64,000 nucleotides of DNA from Tubulanus polymorphus (taxonomy: Eukaryota; Nemertea; Palaeonemertea; Tubulaniformes; Tubulanidae), in the NCBI RefSeq assembly GCF_964204645.1, contig NC_134026.1, forward strand, positions 7,130,001-7,194,000. Reading direction: 5' to 3'. Both the position numbers and the translations under genes were made by a program. Every line of letters begins with the position of its first letter. The first letter of the stretch is position 1. Positions 46,401-58,900 of the stretch are shown here, one piece after another. The notes under the pieces were generated by a model, which was given only the letters and a program-made list of their open reading frames with translations, ran no database searches and was not told the origin of the DNA.

Positions 46401-49400
46401 TTGTTACTGACCAGATAGATCGTCCTTAGTTTGTAAACAAAACCAAAATGAGCTTAACCTTAATTCTGAAAATTGTACTACGTATACCCATATGTTTGTA
46501 TACTCAAAAAATATTCCTGTAAATTTTACTTATTGTTTATTTCAGTGATGCATACCCGAATGTTTTTATTGTAAAATTTTAGTCAATAAAGTTCCATTGT
46601 ATTGTATCGTAATGTATTTCATCCTAGAAACCAGGACACCGGATGCAGAGTGGTTTCCTGTCAAAGCATATACATCCTCGGGAAGGTTATCACAACGTTG
46701 GTTCTGACGTCTCTGGTCATCTCACGTCGATTTCCGGCGAGCAATCAAAAATATGAGACATTTTACGAGCGCAATCTTTAAAACTTGCGGCGTATCTTGA
46801 CGACACTAATAACACACCGAATTAGCTCATCACCGTCAGCGTCGCTAGCTCGCAGTGACGTTAGCAGTTGAATTGTCAATTCTTTATCAGAATTAACTGA
46901 TGAAAACTAGAAGCTATTCAACTATTCCCAACGCAATCTCCAGCAGTTTTATTAATGATGTATTTTTCGATGCCGTTAGAGAACGTTCTATGTGATCATA
47001 TGCTAATGAAAGAACGGAAACAAACACTAGACCCGGTTCCACAATTCGACGATAAGAACTAGTTCCAATTTCAAATGCAGCTCGTAACAGTGAAAGAGGG
47101 AGGACCCTTGGCCGAGTACCAACAGTTTATCGAACTTGTTGAATTCGCAATAAGCTCATTTCAAATTATCTCAATTACATATTCATAATATAAATAATAA
47201 TGAGGATTCATTTTCTTGATAAAGAAATCTCTGCAGTTTACATGAGATGAGAAAAAGATCAACAATTTAATCATCGGTGAATTTCGAACTTCACAACTGT
47301 GGGACTGGGTTCTGAATTAAGTCATGAAAATAATGTAGTGTCGGGAATTCCTCATGAGATTTCTGACAAATGTTGTCTCCGAATATACCAATCACCTAAT
47401 GTTCGAATTGAGAATTGAGTTAAGACGTCAGTCCAAAACCGATCGATGTTTGTCCGGAGTCGGGAGCCGACGCAATACATTCCTCTGTTTAGACAACATA
47501 GAAATGGTTATTCCTCGTTAAAAATGACGGTGATATAGTTTTCTGCGAGGAGAGATAATCATTAAGATATCCAGGTTGATTTATAGATAAGATTCCGATC
47601 GAAGTTTCATCATAGAACATGTTTCACAAATACGCATTTGTCTCTATTAGACGCCGGATTTAGCGCTAGATTTACATTTATTCCGTCGTTTATTCAGTGT
47701 TGTCCTAGCCACAGACAGTTTTACGAGCTCACTCCTGGTTTATTACACCCTAAATATTGTAGTTTAAGTTTTATAAATTGCTCGTTGCTTCGATGGTACG
47801 ACGCTAGTTTTCTTGTGATGAGGTTCGCGGTGGTCAGCCACGTGACCGCTTCCCTCTCGCATAGCGACAATTCAAAACCGATTAATGCGCAAACAAATCG
47901 ATATGCAAATTCACTACGATATGTAAATCGACATCTATAGATAGACCTGTATATAACAGTTGATTTAAGAAGTATGTAGCTAAGGTCATCAAGGTCACCG
48001 AGAAGAAAAAGGGCAGACGCAAACTGAAGAAGTATTCATGAAAAACAAGATGTATTATTCATAACATATATTACTCCTGAGTGTCACAAGTTCAGATTTA
48101 TTAACAGCGAAGATTTTGTATCTTACGTACTTGTTCTCAGAGCGACAAGAACTCGGATCGTTCTGGAAGTGGTTCTCCAGTTCTGGAACCAGTGCTCAAG
48201 TTCACTGGAGCCGGTCACACAAAAGTTGGTTGAATCTGACCATCGGATAAAGACCATATATGGTGACAAAGCAGTAGACCCTAACTGTAGTTAGAGAACA
48301 ATCATACAATAAAATTAGACAGTTCTAATTGTCATTATACTAATGTAATTTATTTATTTTTATCAGATTTTAGCACTTTTGGAAGTTTGGGGTTCACAAG
48401 TTAAACACAGGATAAGTTCTTTACTTTTTATCAAATTCTGAACAGCATTTTTCGCATCAGCGATGTTTTTTGCCTCCTTACTACAATCGGTAAAGCGTTA
48501 ATTAAAACGTTGAACGTACGGAGAATTACAACGCGTTCAACACATGATTAACTGCTATAAAACAACAGGAGATTTTCCCAGTGTGTGTGTGTGTGTATGA
48601 GATTAATATTCACCTGGGGGAACATTTCAACCTCTATCATAATTAATGAATCCGCGCTGATACTGATAATACCTGTATCATAACGCACGTTGCACAATGG
48701 CCGTCTGTATAAGACACGACGTTTCGGAATAGAATCCTGACAATGGTTTCATTAATAGGAATTCTAACAGGTTCTTACGAGTGATTCTTTGATCCAAGAC
48801 CCAAATCAAATCGTTGAGAAGGAGAAGAGGAAAAACTTGCCAGAAACGAAGATGATCAGCAATAATTTGTGGGAATGTTGTTTTCTTAAAACATAGGCCC
48901 TGTGCCACCTGCGCCTGCTAAAATCCACCCCTGCCGCGGGACAAACATGCGTAAAAATGATAGTTTATAATATGAATTACAATATTTTTCTCCATATAGG
49001 ATAATATCAATCGTATTTCAGGTCGCAATGAAATTCATACAGCCCTGTGTCCAGGTACGGATCCAGGAAAAGGGAACTGTAAAATTCATCAAAATGTTTT
49101 GGGTGCCCTTTTTCATTTTGTCAACAAGGATGTATCTCGATGCTAGTTTTGAGCAACAAACTGCCCTTTTTGCGCTTGAAAGATACTTCGAAATTAGCCC
49201 TTCAGTACAGGGCTTCAAGTGCCAAATTTGGTGTATGACAAGTCCTTCAAAATTGGCCTCTGTATCCCGCCCTTGTGGCAATCTTATGTGACCAGTGATT
49301 CTGCTAGCAAAAACTATTCAACCACGCATTTCTATTTACTCGATCGCGTACAACTGGAGGGATCACGCGTGTACCGAGCGAGGAAGATTCATTCACAAGC

Positions 49401-50039
49401 GATCAGATAGTTCGATAATCGTTTCGATCCCGCTGCCCTCTCCCACTCTACCATCACTCTAACCCGCTCATCCTCTCACTCGCTTCATTACTGCACTAAA
49501 TCATCGACGAATTTTTGTAACACGTTCTTCTTCGGTGTTTATCGTAAAACGGGAAACTTCCCGAACCGACCGATCAAATCGATAAGACAAGAAGAAAACT
49601 ATTACTGCTTTTGCGAATTAAATTTACTTCCAATCGCGAACACCGAAGCGTGACTTTCGTGTTCGTTCGATCGCGCGTAAATCGCGTTTTTATTTCGCAG
49701 ACGTTTCGCACGAGAAAACAACAAGAATTTACTTATACCAGACGATACCCGATATCAGTCGAAACAACATGTACCAAACTTATTCCACTATTTCGGGACT
49801 TCGGAATTGTTTTTACTGTTGTCTTTTCATCTGCGGTGAGAAGAGTTGTTGAGGAGCCGTGTTGCTAACCAGCTGTTATTGTGAAAACGTGAAAACAGGT
49901 AGTACTGTGGAGGTTAACTGATTTTATTTGAAATCAAACGCTATCGTTACGAGAGCGTAGTAAAACTCTAGTCACTCTGCGCTGTAGTAGCGAAAACTCG
50001 TACTTTTGCTAAAATCAAGATTAACCCACGATGATATAG

Positions 50040-50230
50040 AGAGAATCCCACAATGATGACGAAAAACTAAGTCCGAAAATGTTTCCTAGAACTTATTCTA
50101 TTAGTCATCTTCGAGAATATCGGAAATATAGTCGAAACGTCGAATGAACCACTAGCTCTAGGAAACATTTTCGGACTTTGTTTTTCGTCATTATTGTGGG
50201 ATTCTCTCTATCGCCACAACACCGATATAG
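50040..50230. repeat. Dispersed repeat H1 (most complete copy)
   Basis: It begins and ends with inverted TGTGGGATTCTCTC/GAGAGAATCCCACA and ACGAAAAACTAAGTCCGAAA/TTTCGGACTTTGTTTTTCGT. The centre is ATAGTCGAAACGTCGAATGA. The ends define H1 as an inverted-repeat-terminated element of about 190 bp. Confidence 0.7.
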
Positions 50231-50399
50231 CGTTTTATCAATGGCAACCCACGAAGTAATTAATACCTATCCTCGATCGCGTTTACTGATATCTCCAATA
50301 AGTGGTTATAAATCCGTGGAATTTCCATAGCCCGTATCAAATGATCTAAATATATAAATATATGACCATGATGCAAAAACCGAGAGAGACACTAGAATC

Positions 50400-51614
50400 T
50401 TACTGCCGGCCACATTGTCTAGAATAAATAGATACATGAAACAATCCGAAAATAACCATAACACCAATCAATATTTGAACATGGAGATACATTTTCATCT
50501 CATTATTGATGGTTAAACTCCTCGATTGCTGCATTTTTATCACCAAACAAGCCTTTAATTCTCGATCCCTATAAAACCTACTAATATTAAACGTGATTAT
50601 TTGATTACCATATAAGAGCATCTGTTGGTCGATATATCCCCGAGCAGCACCAGGGGACAATGGTTAAAGGGTAAACTATAAGTATCGTTTATTGGTGCAA
50701 TTATTCTGCAATTAATCGCAGAATTACTGATAATAACGTGAACTAATATCATCATCGCAGACAAAGTTCTGGTAGATACGTCCTACTGGGTGACACCTTG
50801 CTCTATCCGAATTCATCCTCATTTCTACAAAGATAACCCCCCTGGGCAGCTTCCATAGTAGAGACAAAAAAGTTTTGTTTTATCATAAGACTGGTATTAA
50901 GTTGTTAGTTTGGCTATGGAACCAAGTTAGACTGAAATCTCAGCTACGACTATGGAAACGGTCCTTGGCGCCCGTCAACCAAAAAGAAAACACATGGTTT
51001 TTAACGTGTTTATGCAATTTAGATAATGTTGCAATATTACCAAAAGATTAAACAAATTACAAAATTATGTTATCGCAGATGTAACTATTACTCTCAAAAC
51101 AAAGGGCTCGAATCCCCATCCTCACGATCTCTATTGCTGACCTTTCGTTTATCAGTTTCAAGAACCAAAACCATCGACAATAACAGGTTATACATGTCGA
51201 CTGTTGAGAGTTTATTTCTGTAAAATTGATCATTTATTATTATTTATTACATATTATAACTGCGAATAATGAAGAGCTTGATATGGACACGTAGTTTTGA
51301 AAACTGTCGGTAGTCCTTTGAGTTATTTCCGTTTGACCTGTCCGCAGTGGTGTTTCTATTTCCTCTCTCGGCTCATGTTACAAGCTAATGCAGCTCCCAG
51401 GTATTACCGTTTCCATCAACCAATACCCGGCTCAAAACGGCTCTGAACTTACCACTTCAACTTGATCTAATAGAAATGGGCTTCCGAATAAAAGGCATAA
51501 TATACCAACAACTAAATATACGTGCATATATACGGTATCTAAAATGTCTCGACTCATTTGAGGTTCTAAATGCGATTCTAATAATGCAAGAAACCCCTCG
51601 TAGCTAAGAGACAT
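50400..51614 (-). CDS. Candidate two-exon gene for a small membrane protein (unrecognised)
   Basis: Proposed exon 1 (51453-51614) opens at an ATG, encodes 54 residues with a hydrophobic stretch YLVVGILCLLFGSPFLL, and ends at a GTAAGT donor in phase 0. Proposed exon 2 (50400-50621) follows a CAG and encodes 73 residues ending RQCGRQ, with a second hydrophobic stretch VQILIGVMVIFGLFHV after a basic segment. The spliced product would be 127 residues with two membrane spans. The acceptor lacks a strong pyrimidine tract and I know no family, so it may be wrong. Confidence 0.25.
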
Positions 51615-53304
51615 CAATCGAATGGACTGCTCATAAAGTCACCGCCATCTCTGATTTATCACGGCAGATGAAATAAATCCTTACGATTGTTTTTTCAATG
51701 CGCCTGGAATCTGAAGCTCAATTTCATGTAGATTGATACGAGGACAATAATGGATAAGATCCTGCGCGAAATAGATTGAAATGATAATCAAATCATAAAC
51801 CATTTGATTCGACTCAGTATTTTCTTTGATACACGGCGAAATCCCAAGAATGAAAAGCGCGCTTTCCAGAAGGGTAATTTATTCAATCAGGGTATTTGGT
51901 GTTTTTGTTGATAGTAAATCCCCTAGGGGCCGCTTTTAGTCATTTCGCTTTGCTACGTTTTAAAAGCAAAAAATACTTATGTAACTTTTTTTTCATATAT
52001 GTACGTAATAGTGATTCGACTGTATTTTTGTGTTGTACTTTTTAGTAAAGAAATAAATCGAAAATGATGAAAATAAAACCTTCTCCGATTGGTTTTCATT
52101 ATGTGAACATAAATAAGAACTTCAGAGATTCTGAGAAATGAAACCTTGTTGTCTGTTTTCGTTATTTGAGAAATGATAGAAAAAAAGGGACAGAAATGAT
52201 AGATTTAAAACTTCTGACAAAAAAAGAAACTTATATCTGGTCCTTCAAAGACTGAAAAAACAGATCACGCTCGCAAAGCAACAAAAAAAATGTTTTTAGA
52301 TGTCAAAAATATAAGCCATTTCAAAATCCTAAGACTCTCTTGCGCCAAACGTTCTAAGGTTTCTCAATCAGTATAACTTGTTGCGGTGCCGAGTTTGACA
52401 TCCGGGCTGGAAAAATATAAACGTATACAAGAAGTCTTTTAATCTCTATTCATCGTACTAATGGTTACAAAATATTGTGGTTACAAATATCATATGTTCG
52501 ATAATTGAAAATGAATTTATGGGCAGAAGATTTCAGTAGAGTCTGAATCCTTAGGCGTACGGGACTGTTTCAATGGCACATATACGCGCAATGTTTATCT
52601 TGGTGAGAATTTAGACCATCTCAGTAAAAAATGAAAGGGCATGTTGACTTTCCGGATAAAGCAAAACACAAATGAATGCACTGTGTTTTAGCTCTAGTCT
52701 GCGTCAGTGTCCCTCAGGGATACGTGTGTGTATTATTTAAGAAGATTTGCCGCTAACCCGGTCATCATTAGTTTCACTTGTGAGTGAAAATGCCAGAAAA
52801 AGTCATCACTTCTTTCGCTCTCGTGGGGATATCCGCAGTCCACGCGCATGCGCCGTACGTCGATTCGCCGTACAGATTTAAGTCTGAAATATGAAAAGCG
52901 CGAGAGATAGACTGACACCTCGTATATACGACTTAGCAACCTTTCAAAATGCGATGAGACACTAATTGCGACGCATCAGTCGCCAGATTTTACAGGTCCT
53001 GGCAGAAAGCGTGATGTCCATACACAGAACTTCGTTTATTCAATATCCATCAAATACAGTAAATAAAACTACGCCTTGTTATCCACCAGTCAATGATAAT
53101 CATGCCCCCTTCCCCCTCCCCACCTGTCAGACATAGTCACGTATTCGACGTCAAATTCATGACGAAAACACATTTCAAACAACAACGAATTCCTGTCGAC
53201 CATACTTATCAATGTCGATTTTCTGTCGAATAATACATTTCCGTCAATCTTATTCAATGAAATTACAAATTGATGATTTATTTATTCATATAGGGCATTA
53301 TATA

Positions 53305-53500
53305 TATCACCGAGTTGAGAATCAGGGAATTCGGCAGTGTTGGGACTGCTGTAAACTTTTCACCGAGTTGAAAATCAGGGAACTCGGTAGCGATGGGAAA
53401 GCTGTAAATATCACCGAATTGAGAATCTGGGAAACGGGAAGCATCGGGAATGCTGAAAATATTTCCCCGAGTTGAGAATCAGAAAACGGGATAAGGTTTC
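53305..53500. repeat. Minisatellite of about 52 bp
   Basis: Four units open CACCGAGTTGAGAATCAGGG at about 53309, 53361, 53412 and 53465, each closing with GGGAATGCTGTAAATAT-like sequence. An open frame at 53212-53475 runs through it and is an artefact. Confidence 0.8.
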
Positions 53501-54471
53501 CTAGATAAAAGGTTTTCCTTCACATCGTGGTACCGAGTAAGCAGTGTGAGTCTACTGGAAGTGTATACGTTTACATTTTATGTAGAAGACATCCTCCAAA
53601 CAATAGATTTTTATTTTGAGCAGATTATCACGGAATCCCGGAAGCGGTACACGGCGGAATCAGTGTGTTATTGATTCACATCCAAATGTCTTCTCCGTCA
53701 CACCGAAACAAGGTCAATAATATTCAATTCGCCTTGTATTTGTTGCATGTGTTTTTCAAACGATTCGTCAAAATGGGCAAAATCTATATCTATAATACAA
53801 ACAAACGAGGGACGGGGGAACGCGGCGATCGTGAGGATATAGAGAGCGCATTTCGCCGTAAAACATAAAATCACCAGAACACATAATATTGCAGTGTAGA
53901 TCATTAACGTTACGTGTAGAACAAGCTCGGTTACACCAAGCAGCCCGCAGCGGCTTCACATTTCTACATTACTGAAATAATTGATAATTCCCCGGACAGA
54001 TTACCGCCTCCTACAGTCATTGACACGTGATAATCAAAGTCTGTTCACTTCCTGCGGGCTGGCGCATTGATAACATAGAATTACTACGAGGCATACTACT
54101 TATAGAGGCCGGCTTAGGACCCCGTAAATAAATAAGAAAAAAGATGAATAAACCCATTCGCAACGATGTTCGAGCGAGCGACGAATAAAAATTCACATTC
54201 CCTTTCTTCGGCAAATGGCTATCTATGAAATGTCATTATCGACTGGTAAGACCTCCTGGCTTCAGTGTCTCGCTGAGAAACCTTTAAACAGCTCAAAGCC
54301 GAGGTGGATGTTTCTATTTCGGTTTTTTTTTTGTCTCGTAAGCTTCTAACTGATCAGTCAATATAAGACAGTCAGTCCTCTACATTCGTCTTATCAGCTC
54401 CGAAAGTTCGTTGCTATTAACATGATTCAATTTGTCTGGTAAATCAGGGCGCGATTCCATATTCCTCGGGA

Positions 54472-54742
54472 TCTTAACTTGTTAAATTGGCTTCAGAACT
54501 AAGAGGGTCTTTGGCTGGTCCTAAGTCTCTGCCTCATCAGACTGGGCTTCATTAGAACCAGAATGCATTTAATAGACTGGTCTTAATTTTTAGATTGGTT
54601 ATAGAACCAAAATGAGCTTAGACGGGTCCGAGAACCAAAATTTTAGACTGATCTTAAGTAATGTTAGATCAGCCGTAGAACTAAGACGGTCTAAGACTGG
54701 TCTTAGATCTAAGCGATGACAGTGCAGATGGTCTCTGGTGAT
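54472..54742. repeat. Modular dispersed repeat R1
   Basis: Units GACTGGTCTTAATTTTTAGA and AGAACCAAAATGAGCTTAGA repeat several times, closing GATGACAGTGCAGATGGTC. Confidence 0.65.
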
Positions 54743-55418
54743 GCCGCATTCACTCCTAAGGAACTGGCCCCAGGATCTGAATTGATGGCTATGAAGCTAA
54801 GGTATATTTTTGATAGAGCATCTCATTGTTTTTTGCCTGGAAAGCTATCATCAGAAAAAGTTTGAAAACTAAGTCGGTGAGATAGCGGGAAGTGGCGGGC
54901 AAAAGGGCACCCAGTGGCAGTCACAAATCAAGACTGGTTTGCATAGAATAGTTGGTCTGAAACCTTGAACCGGCCCTGCATGGGCGGGGTACTAATTGGG
55001 CAGAGGGGTGCCCAGATATAATGGAGTTTTCCCAGAATTTTTTTATATTCAATGACTGAAATGCATGATAATTTGTGCTGCAGGACTCGGGCATTCATAA
55101 TTTTCTGCTGCAGCAGGACGACGACGTATATGAGGCTCATTCGCCACTGAACTTGGGAGATTTGAGCGTGGTTTAAGTTCATCATTGAATATGCTTGCCT
55201 CAACAGACAACGGAGGGTCGAGACCCCGTAATCCTCCTTTATTACTTATTTGACGCCAGTATAGAAACAGTCGCCCGGACATTCACCGCATTCACCCAAA
55301 TCACCTAGGAAAATAATGCACCGGGAGTCCCATATTCGATAGCGATCCCGCCGACAATCGAAAGTCCGCATCCGGCTAGTTTACTTAGTCCTACATCCGA
55401 CGATTAGCACTTTGTAAA

Positions 55419-55954
55419 ATGGAAGCCAGTAGCGGAGGAGATGCTGCCGGGGAAATTTGCAACGCGATTAACAGTTCCACGAGTTCTACCGATGGGTTGT
55501 CAGACTTCGGCAACATCGACAAATCATCCACCGATACGTACCCTAGCGAGCCGAGTAGCCATGATAGTTTCGAAGTGGTCCCCGAAGCTCCGAACGGCGC
55601 CGAAGTCGCATTCCCCGAACCCGGAAGTAAAAAACATCCTCTGGATGATGACATTGACAGCGCTGATACGGCGGCGAGCGCGGCCACATTGACCGGTGAC
55701 AGCACTGGTAAAAACCCACCGAAATTACCACCAGATTCCGAACATCGATTGTGCGGATATCTGTCGAAATTAACGGAGAAAAGTTTGATAAAATCGTTTA
55801 AAACTCGTTGGTTCGTTTACGGGGATAATAATTGTAAACTGTATTATTACCGAGCTGCGACAGATCCCCTACCGATCGGTGAGATCGATATTTCATCGGC
55901 TACTTTTACTTTTGATGCTTCTAACAAAGATAAACCCGGACTCTTTCAAATATG
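55419..55954 (+). CDS. TBC1D2: TBC1D2 exon 1: acidic N-terminus and first half of PH domain
   Basis: The exon has 536 bp, ending in phase 2 at GTGAGT. Residues 1-109 are Ser/Asp/Glu-rich and probably disordered, and include DSFEVVPEA, which fits the LC3-interacting pattern (aromatic-x-x-aliphatic after an acidic residue). The PH domain begins at about residue 110. Confidence 0.94.
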
Positions 55955-58900
55955 GTGAGTCTCTCTAAGTCTAAGGGAGTGTGTCAGTCGACCCAATAAT
56001 GCCTATGTTGTAGCCCCACCGAGTTCCACATGTCAGTTTAAGTTTTGATCTCTAAGAGATGACATGAAGAACCGCCTGAATACCAGCTGATTTTGCAGGT
56101 TATCTCTAGAACTATGGGTTTAGAACTGTTTTGTTTAGTGAGTAATTGTCGGAGTGTTTTGCATTGAGCCCTGACTATTGAAGAGTACTTCGATATTTGT
56201 AGTTTAATGTCTCCATTTTAAGTCCTTATTGAATCGTTCAGAGTTTTAGAGTCTTTATCTTAAGTTTAGATTAGATTGAAAGCGATTGATTAATTAACAC
56301 TGAATCCAATTTTGTGTGATTCGGTAAAACTAAAACTTGTTGAATTCAATCATCGAATTACCTTCGATTTGTTTTTGCAAAAATTGAAATTAAATTGGAA
56401 TTAGTAAACTCTTCGTCAAATTTAACGCAATTCTGTGAAACTAAAACTCAACGCTTGATCGTAGAAAATAATTATTATTATTGTTATAATCATTGAAATA
56501 CTGTTAACTTTTTTGTAGCAACAAAAGTCGAATGAATTATTTAGACGCTCAAGATCGACAGACAATGATGTACTGGTTACAGGAATTACAGAAACGAAGA
56601 CGTTATTATAGCCATCGCCTGACAGCGAAATCTGAACGAAATACTAAAGATAAAGCTTTCAAAGTAAGTGAACGATCAACGGACTTCTTGTCTGCAAGAA
56701 TGGAGAGGAAAAATCGCAATAATCTGCCTTAAAACATCTGTAGTATTCATGGAGACTATATGAGGATATTTAAACACTGAATATTAACTCGACTCATGGA
56801 AACATTTATAACTCTCTTATATCTTGTAAGGCGCAGTGGCCGAGTGGTTTAAGTGGCTGGTCACTGGTCTCGTCAACCCACGGTTTATGGGTTCAAACCT
56901 TGGTGGCGACAGAGTTTCTTGGTGGAAGGTTCTTCTCTGGCCTCTCCCCATTGGGAAAAACATCGAACCTGCTTATAATGCCCTGCGTGGCGCTTAGCGA
57001 GTTGAGGTTTTAAAAAAAAACTCATCTCTTAATGTGGTATTTCATATAGGTGTTGATTAGTGGCTTCATTCAAAACAATTCTGGAGCCTTTTTTGACCCT
57101 TTCCTCGTATACAGACTGCCTGTAATATATAAAAGATATTCTATGATTTCTGCTGCGTTTTTAGATCCCGGTCAGCGGGCTGATCGGCGATGAGAAGAAA
57201 GAATCGTTATTTTCGTCGGAGCCCGAAGAGGACGAATTACCGAATATAATCATACCGGTGACGGAGGAGACCGTAGCGACGAAATCACACCAGCGTCAGT
57301 CGTCGGCGTTCACGTGGAACAATTGGAAATCTGATTTAAGAAGTACATTCGCGATGATGAGAGGAGAAAGGAAATCTGTGTTACAAACAGCTGTAGGAAC
57401 AGGTGAAATTCCGAACATACCTTACTGCCCGACTACTGAAAGGTTCTAACTGAAGTTTGTTTATGAGCCATCAGGGTTCGTACAGATCAGGGAAAAGTCT
57501 GGGAATTTGAATTGTTCGCATCTTCAACCCCACCACTGAGGATATCTTATGATTTAAATGGGGGAATTTTTGGTCAGTAAAAAATTTAGGTTCTATCCGG
57601 GCATTTTGGATTTGCAAGTTGATTGCACCCTGATCACTGATCCCATCTATTCAGAGGCATGTTTTAAGGGTGTATGGTGCCTTCTTTTTCTCGAAGCTGG
57701 TGTTTTTTCTGAAAAGGCAGGAAATAATTCATGTAGTATCATCAACTTCACCAGTTGCCGATGTCGTCGTTTCATCACAACAAAAAATCTGCCCCAGATA
57801 TGCAGATATAGGAGAACAAATTTTGATACAAATTTTGTGATATTTTCAGATATAACGGAAGGTTGTGAGATCGCATCATCGGCAACAATGTCGAATCAGA
57901 AACCTATGAATAGACAACAACAACAGCAGCAGCTGAGACAAAGACAATCTGCATTCTACGCAGTTTTACCTGAAGAGAATGAAACTACAGCTACATCAAC
58001 AGTGAAAGGAGGGGATGCTGCTGGTTCTCGTTCTCGTTCTGGTTCTGGTTCAGCTGGTGCTTCTAATCGGGATTCGAGATTTGGTTTAGCCTCACTCAGA
58101 CGTAAGTTTGTCAGCAGAACAAAGTCAACCGATGAAGAGGTCGTGATGCCAGCAAATTTGAACGATGTCATGTGTGCTAAATGTAAACAGGTCAGTGACA
58201 ACGAAATCCCTGACAAACATGACTGAACTGAACAGTCCATGGTCCCCAAAGTACCGAGAGGAATCTTATGGCATAATATTTTCCAGTTGGGATATATTTG
58301 GAAATTCGATCAATTTTCCTCTAAATATTGGGGAAATTCATTTTGCACTACATGTAGTATTTGCTGAGGGCAACTTTCTTGAGACATTTTTCGAAAATCA
58401 CCTCAATCTATCAGTCACCACTAAAATGTTGACATCCTTGTAGTATGATTGTATCGGTTCACTTTCATGAAGGCCCCATTTTTGGAAAATTGAAAAATCA
58501 CCTATATTATACTCGGATTTCAGCTTCAGGTTTACGTGAATTCGTTAAAAGATGATTTACAGTCGGTCGAAGATGATTTGGTCGCTCATAAAGACCTCGT
58601 AATCGTACAGCAAAAACAGATTGATCTCTTAAATCGGGAAAAGTTAACTCAGTAAGAATTTACTCCTCAACTCACTGTGCTTCAACATCTTCCATACTCG
58701 AATCAGCTTTCATATCAAATTTGCTCATTTGAACTGCAAAGCATTGTTAAACTGATGCTCAATTAGTGTCCCTTACAAACCCACGACACCTGCCAGGAGC
58801 GAAACAGGGGATTTGATTTTGAAATCGGAAATTTTGAAATCATAAGTTGGATATGTGCACGATCAGACCCCAGTTTTACGGCTCACGGTTAAATTTGACT

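Larger units (their letters stand above)
44564..50399. other. Intergenic, repeats only
   Basis: It holds a two-copy 101-bp tandem duplication (45662-45855), an R2 cluster (46080-46400), a possible LINE tail ending in TATTGTATTGTATCG near 46600, a short GT run at 48585 and an H1 repeat (50040-50230). The segment 49030-49290 has overlapping open frames on both strands and resembles a decayed transposon. Confidence 0.4.
51618..55418. other. TBC1D2 upstream region with repeats
   Basis: It holds a 52-bp minisatellite (53305-53500), an R1 copy (54472-54742) and a decayed transposon fragment (54900-55100). A minus-strand ATG at 53904 opens a 68-codon frame with a hydrophobic start (MIYTAILCVLVILCF) that could be a small secreted or membrane protein; I cannot support it further. 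The TBC1D2 promoter should lie near 55300. Confidence 0.4.

Noticed and set aside
49018-49291. Overlapping 87-codon open frames on both strands
   Set aside because: Contains CCAGGTACGGATCCAGG-type sequence shared with other decayed transposon fragments in the window; no coding signature.
53212-53475. 87-codon open frame with repeated TELRIxE segments
   Set aside because: Half of it is the 52-bp minisatellite.
55391-55705. Minus-strand 104-codon open frame
   Set aside because: Antisense shadow of TBC1D2 exon 1.
57558-57849. Upstream half of the 222-codon open frame at 57558-58226
   Set aside because: A TTTTCAG acceptor at 57849 and the phase-1 join from exon 3 show only 57850-58190 is coding; the rest is intron.
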